Shown here in pieces: positions 53,137 through 55,774 of a stretch of 55,774 nucleotides of DNA. The translations under genes were made by a program, and so were the position numbers. Under the pieces are notes generated by a model. The model ran no database searches and was not told the DNA's origin. It was given only the letters and a program-made list of their open reading frames with translations. The DNA lies in assembly GCA_009923315.1 (NCBI GenBank), contig RFTU01000007.1, positions 1-55,774 of the forward strand, in the 5' to 3' direction. Every line of letters starts with the position of its first letter. The stretch's first letter is position 1. Origin of the DNA: Betaproteobacteria bacterium (GTDB taxonomy: Bacteria; Pseudomonadota; Gammaproteobacteria; Burkholderiales; Burkholderiaceae_C).

Positions 53137-54144
53137 TCAGCGCGCGAACTGCAGGGCTTCGGGGTTGACCACGCCGCTCGGCGCGCCTGCCAGGTAGTTG
53201 AGCACGTTGTCAAACGCCGAGGAAAAGTACAGCTCATAGCTGTCGCGCTCGACATAGCCGATGTGCGGCGTGCAGATCGCATTTTCCAAGCGCAACAGGG
53301 GGTGGCCGGCCAAAGGTGGTTCACTCTCGAATACGTCGATGGCAGCCATGCCCGGCCGGCCGCGGTTCAGCCCTGCCACCAGCGAACCGTCTTCGATCAG
53401 CTCGGCCCTTGAGGTGTTGACCAGAATCGAGGTGGGCTTCATCCGGGAGAGGTCTTGCAGGGTGACGATGCTGCGTGTGGTGTCGCTCAGTCGCAGATGC
53501 AGGCTGAGCACATCGCTGTCGGCGAAGAAGTCTTCACGGCTGCTGGCGGCCTCCAAGCCGTCATCCAGTGCCCGTCGGCGTGAGGCTTCGCTGCCCCACA
53601 CGATCACGCGCATGCCGAACGCGACACCGTACTGCCCCACCATCGATCCAATCTTGCCGTAGCCCCAAATGCCGAGGGTCTGCCCCCTGAGCACCCTGCC
53701 CAGGCCGAAGTTGGTCGGCATGTTCGATGCCCTCAAACCGGACTGCTGCCAGGCTCCATGTTTGAGGTTGCCGATGTACTGGGGCAGGCGTCGCGTGGCG
53801 GCCATGATCAGGGCCCAGGTGAGTTCAGCCGGCGCCACCGGTGAGCCCACGCCCTCGCAGACCACGATGCCCAGGTCGGTGCAGGCCTTCAAGTCGATGT
53901 GTGACCCCACCCGCCCGGTCTGCGAAATCATGCGCAACTTCGGCAGGCGTTCCAGGAGCGCCCGGGGCAGGTGGGTCCTTTCGCGGATGAGGACCAAGAT
54001 TTCGGCATCACGCAGCCGAACCGCCAGTTGCCCGATGCCCTTGACGGTATTGGTGAACACCTTGGCGTGGAGGTGTTCGAGTTTGGAGGCGCAGGCCAGC
54101 TTTCGGACGGCGTCTTGGTAATCGTCGAGGATGATGATGTTCAT
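53137..54144 (-). CDS. D-2-hydroxyacid dehydrogenase (NAD-dependent)
   Basis: The 335-residue protein is a D-isomer-specific 2-hydroxyacid dehydrogenase: substrate-side GVGSPVAPAELTWALIMA, NAD motif GIWGYGKIGSMVGQYG, then NTSRAELIEDGSL (Arg), the Glu of DVFESEPPL and CTPHIGY (His). The substrate may be a phosphoglycerate-like or glyoxylate-type acid. It starts 35 bases after the lexA stop with no terminator or promoter obvious in between, so it may be co-transcribed with lexA. Confidence 0.9.
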   Translation of the reverse strand: MNIIILDDYQDAVRKLACASKLEHLHAKVFTNTVKGIGQLAVRLRDAEILVLIRERTHLPRALLERLPKLRMISQTGRVGSHIDLKACTDLGIVVCEGVGSPVAPAELTWALIMAATRRLPQYIGNLKHGAWQQSGLRASNMPTNFGLGRVLRGQTLGIWGYGKIGSMVGQYGVAFGMRVIVWGSEASRRRALDDGLEAASSREDFFADSDVLSLHLRLSDTTRSIVTLQDLSRMKPTSILVNTSRAELIEDGSLVAGLNRGRPGMAAIDVFESEPPLAGHPLLRLENAICTPHIGYVERDSYELYFSSAFDNVLNYLAGAPSGVVNPEALQFAR

Positions 54145-54179
54145 GGCAAGCACAGCGGCGTCAGCCGCATTGTGCCGCC

Positions 54180-54866
54180 TCACATCAGCATGTTGTTGCG
54201 CAGCAGGCCAACGGCGATTCCCTCCAGGGAGAAGGGCACGTCGCTCTCGCCGTTGAGCGGAACGGTGATGGTGTGAAAGTCGGGGTTTTCCGGCAGCAGT
54301 TCGATGGCCGTTCGGGTGCGGCGCAGCCGCTTGACCGTGACCTCATCGCCCAAGCGGGCCACGACGATCTGGCCGTTTTTGGCCTCAGACGCCCTCTGAA
54401 CGGCCAATAGGTCGCCATCGAGAATGCCGGCATCGCGCATGCTCATGCCGCGAACGCGCAGCAGGTAGTCGGGCTTGCGGGGAAACAGCGTGGCTTCGAC
54501 CGTGTAGGTTTGGTCGATGTGTTCTTGGGCCAGGATCGGGCTGCCTGCTGCCACGCGGCCCACCAGCGGCAGGGCCAACTGGGCCAAGCTGGGCAGGGGA
54601 AGGCTGAACTGGCGGCCGCGTGATTCCTGCAGCGATCGCAGGGCCTCGCCCCGCAGCCGAATGCCGCGCGACGTGCCGCCGACGAGTTCAATCACACCCT
54701 TGCGGGCCAAGGCCTGCAAGTGCTCTTCGGCCGCATTGGCTGAGCGGAAGCCCAGCGCCGCTGCAATCTCCGCGCGGGTGGGCGGGGCGCCAGTGCGTTC
54801 GATGGCGGTTTGGACCAGGTCCAGAATCTGTTGTTGCCGTTCGGTGAGTTTGGGTCGGTCGAGCAT
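54180..54866 (-). CDS. lexA: LexA repressor
   Basis: LexA represses the SOS regulon and cleaves itself when RecA filaments form. The 228-residue protein has a winged-helix N-terminus with [12 protein letters not shown] and [15 protein letters not shown], the self-cleavage site Ala107-Gly108 (VAAGSP), nucleophile Ser142 (GMSMRD) and general base Lys179 (VTVKRL). It is slightly longer than E. coli LexA in the hinge. Two LexA boxes lie 35 to 70 bases upstream and overlap the likely promoter, so it is self-regulated. Confidence 0.97.
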   Translation of the reverse strand: MLDRPKLTERQQQILDLVQTAIERTGAPPTRAEIAAALGFRSANAAEEHLQALARKGVIELVGGTSRGIRLRGEALRSLQESRGRQFSLPLPSLAQLALPLVGRVAAGSPILAQEHIDQTYTVEATLFPRKPDYLLRVRGMSMRDAGILDGDLLAVQRASEAKNGQIVVARLGDEVTVKRLRRTRTAIELLPENPDFHTITVPLNGESDVPFSLEGIAVGLLRNNMLM

Positions 54867-54900
54867 GGTGCAATCTCGTGCGGCGCCTGCGGGCGATGAA

Positions 54901-54916
54901 CTGTCATTCTATCCAG
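54901..54916. promoter_or_regulatory. lexA: LexA box 1
   Basis: CTGTCATTCTATCCAG fits CTGT-N8-ACAG with one mismatch (CCAG). It covers the likely lexA -10 (TAGAAT on the minus strand, 54906-54911). Confidence 0.75.
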
Positions 54917-54934
54917 TGGCTGTGTTTTTATCCA
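54906..54934 (-). promoter_or_regulatory. lexA: lexA promoter
   Basis: On the minus strand TGGATA (54934-54929) and TAGAAT (54911-54906) are 17 bases apart and match the sigma-70 elements at four and five of six positions. Each lies within one of the two LexA boxes. The start of transcription would be about 33 bases before the lexA ATG. Confidence 0.6.
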
Positions 54935-54935
54935 G
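54920..54935. promoter_or_regulatory. lexA: LexA box 2
   Basis: CTGTGTTTTTATCCAG also fits CTGT-N8-ACAG with the same single mismatch. It begins 19 bases after box 1, nearly two helical turns, so two LexA dimers could bind the same face. It ends 12 bases before the asparaginase ATG and so may also affect that gene. Confidence 0.75.
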
Positions 54936-54947
54936 AGGAATTTGAAG

Positions 54948-55774
54948 ATGCCCCCCATGTCCCCGTCATCGGCGCCTTCCAGCGGCCTTCAAACCGTTCG
55001 GGTGCTGGGAACGGGGGGCACGATCGCGGGCACCGCACCCGCCGGTGCCCCTGACAACACCTACCAGGCTGCGCAATTGGCCGTAGAGGACCTGCTGCGG
55101 CCTTTGCTGCCCGGCCTGGCGGGCCGCATCGACCGGGTGCAAGCGGTACAGGTGGCGCAACTGGACAGCCGCAGCATGAGCCACGCCGTTTGGCAACGCC
55201 TGGCAGCGGAGTTGCAGGCGGGCTTGGACGATCCGGCCGTGGTCGGGCAGGTGGTGACGCATGGCACCGACACCCTGGAGGAAACCGCGGTGTTCCTCCA
55301 AGGGGTGCTGCGCGGCACCCGGCCGGTGGTGTTGACGGCGGCCATGCGGCCGGCCACGTCGCCGCAGGCCGATGGGCCCGGCAACCTCACGCAGGCGCTT
55401 CACTTGGCCGCGGATTCTGCAGCCCAGGGCGTGCTGATGGCCTTTGGTGGACAGGCATGGCCAGCCGTTGAAGTTCGCAAGGTGCACCCTTTTTCCATGC
55501 AGGCCTTTGGTGCGGGCGATGGCCAGCCGGTGGCCCGTTGGTTGGACCAGGCCTGGGTCTGGACATCGGGCGCTGCAGACGGGCTGGTCAGCCGGGCAGG
55601 CCATGGGCCATACCGGTGGGCTGAACCCGTGCAAATGCCTGAGAACCTGGACGACTGGCCACGGGTGGAAATCGTGCACAGCCACGCCGGCGCAGACGGC
55701 CAATGGGTGGAACGTTTGCTGGCCGAGGATCATGCGGCCGCTGCAGGTCCTGCAGAGGGTTCAGCATCCCCACA
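54948..55774 (+). CDS. L-asparaginase / asparaginase family protein (3' partial)
   Basis: The 275 codons visible show the two asparaginase signatures: GTGGTIAGTAP near residue 22 (first catalytic Thr) and VTHGTDTLEETAV (second Thr and Asp), followed by VVLTAAMRP with little change. The enzyme hydrolyses Asn to Asp and ammonia. No signal peptide is seen, so it is probably cytoplasmic. ATG 54948 has AGAGGA eight bases upstream; ATG 54957 is an alternative. The window ends before the stop; about 50-70 residues should be missing. It is divergent from lexA across a gap filled by two LexA boxes. Confidence 0.9.
   Translation, partial: MPPMSPSSAPSSGLQTVRVLGTGGTIAGTAPAGAPDNTYQAAQLAVEDLLRPLLPGLAGRIDRVQAVQVAQLDSRSMSHAVWQRLAAELQAGLDDPAVVGQVVTHGTDTLEETAVFLQGVLRGTRPVVLTAAMRPATSPQADGPGNLTQALHLAADSAAQGVLMAFGGQAWPAVEVRKVHPFSMQAFGAGDGQPVARWLDQAWVWTSGAADGLVSRAGHGPYRWAEPVQMPENLDDWPRVEIVHSHAGADGQWVERLLAEDHAAAAGPAEGSASP

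Noticed and set aside
1-55774. CRISPR arrays, insertion sequences, integrons, prophage or plasmid genes
   Set aside because: I saw no regularly spaced repeats, transposase, integrase or phage motifs and no long direct or inverted repeats flanking a block. Gene content is chromosomal throughout.
1-55774. tRNA or rRNA genes
   Set aside because: No stretch showed a T-loop GGTTCGAATCC-type motif together with an acceptor stem, and gaps are too small and GC-rich. CTTTCGAATCC in the rpsP leader lacks the matching stems.

Overview
The window is GC-rich chromosomal DNA with almost no non-coding space. Gene content and order point to a betaproteobacterium of the order Burkholderiales, probably close to the Comamonadaceae or the Rubrivivax/Aquabacterium group. 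The signs are a class I phaC-phaA-phaB cluster, an E3 dehydrogenase with its own lipoyl domain next to aceF, a Bug-type solute receptor, a DUF3579 gene, map-glnD-mnmH, the rpsP-rimM-trmD-rplS operon and a pirin/LysR pair. I place 55 genes, two of them cut by the window edges (aceF on the left, an asparaginase on the right). I see no tRNA, rRNA, CRISPR array, insertion sequence, prophage or integron.

Layout. 1-5.2 kb: pyruvate dehydrogenase E2 and E3, a Nudix hydrolase, a zeta-class GST and pgeF. 5.3-9.2 kb: polyhydroxybutyrate synthesis (phaC, phaA, phaB), closed by a clear terminator. 9.2-13.9 kb (minus): map, glnD, mnmH. 14.0-18.1 kb: purL, broken by an apparent 19-base deletion. 18.2-22.1 kb: yaaA, a prolyl-4-hydroxylase-like oxygenase and a family III CoA-transferase, converging on rhlE. 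22.2-30.7 kb: two AspA-type zinc amidohydrolases, an orphan Bug receptor, ettA, an exported cyanophycinase-like enzyme, a small unknown protein and an M24 aminopeptidase P. 30.8-33.7 kb: a Cys-cluster protein, argF, argD, DUF3579. 33.8-41.3 kb: rpsT, murJ, a SirB1 protein, a PerM-type permease, hda, a HAD phosphatase, pcnB, folK. 41.4-46.6 kb: a TM2 protein, a GNAT, the rpsP operon, a CoA-type Nudix and a CobD/CbiB-like protein. 46.7-55.8 kb: rsgA, phhB, an M48 protease, orn, an FKBP, gluQ, LysR/pirin, a 2-hydroxyacid dehydrogenase, lexA and an asparaginase.

Most genes are housekeeping. Many neighbours overlap by ATGA or TGATG (argD/argF, hda/HAD/pcnB, GNAT/TM2, Nudix/CobD, M48/phhB, oxygenase/CoA-transferase, cyanophycinase/AspA), which suggests translational coupling. 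The 26-33 kb block is the most accessory-looking part: enzymes able to cut Asp- and Arg-containing polymers and peptides lie beside the last steps towards arginine.

I found no convincing new multi-gene system. The observations most worth checking are the broken purL; a recurring arrangement in which a -10-like hexamer lies 6-7 bases before a start codon without a ribosome binding site (possible leaderless transcripts); the cyanophycinase neighbourhood; two tandem LexA boxes in the lexA/asparaginase gap with a dehydrogenase downstream of lexA; and the mutually overlapping, possibly shortened 3' ends of the CoA-transferase and rhlE genes.
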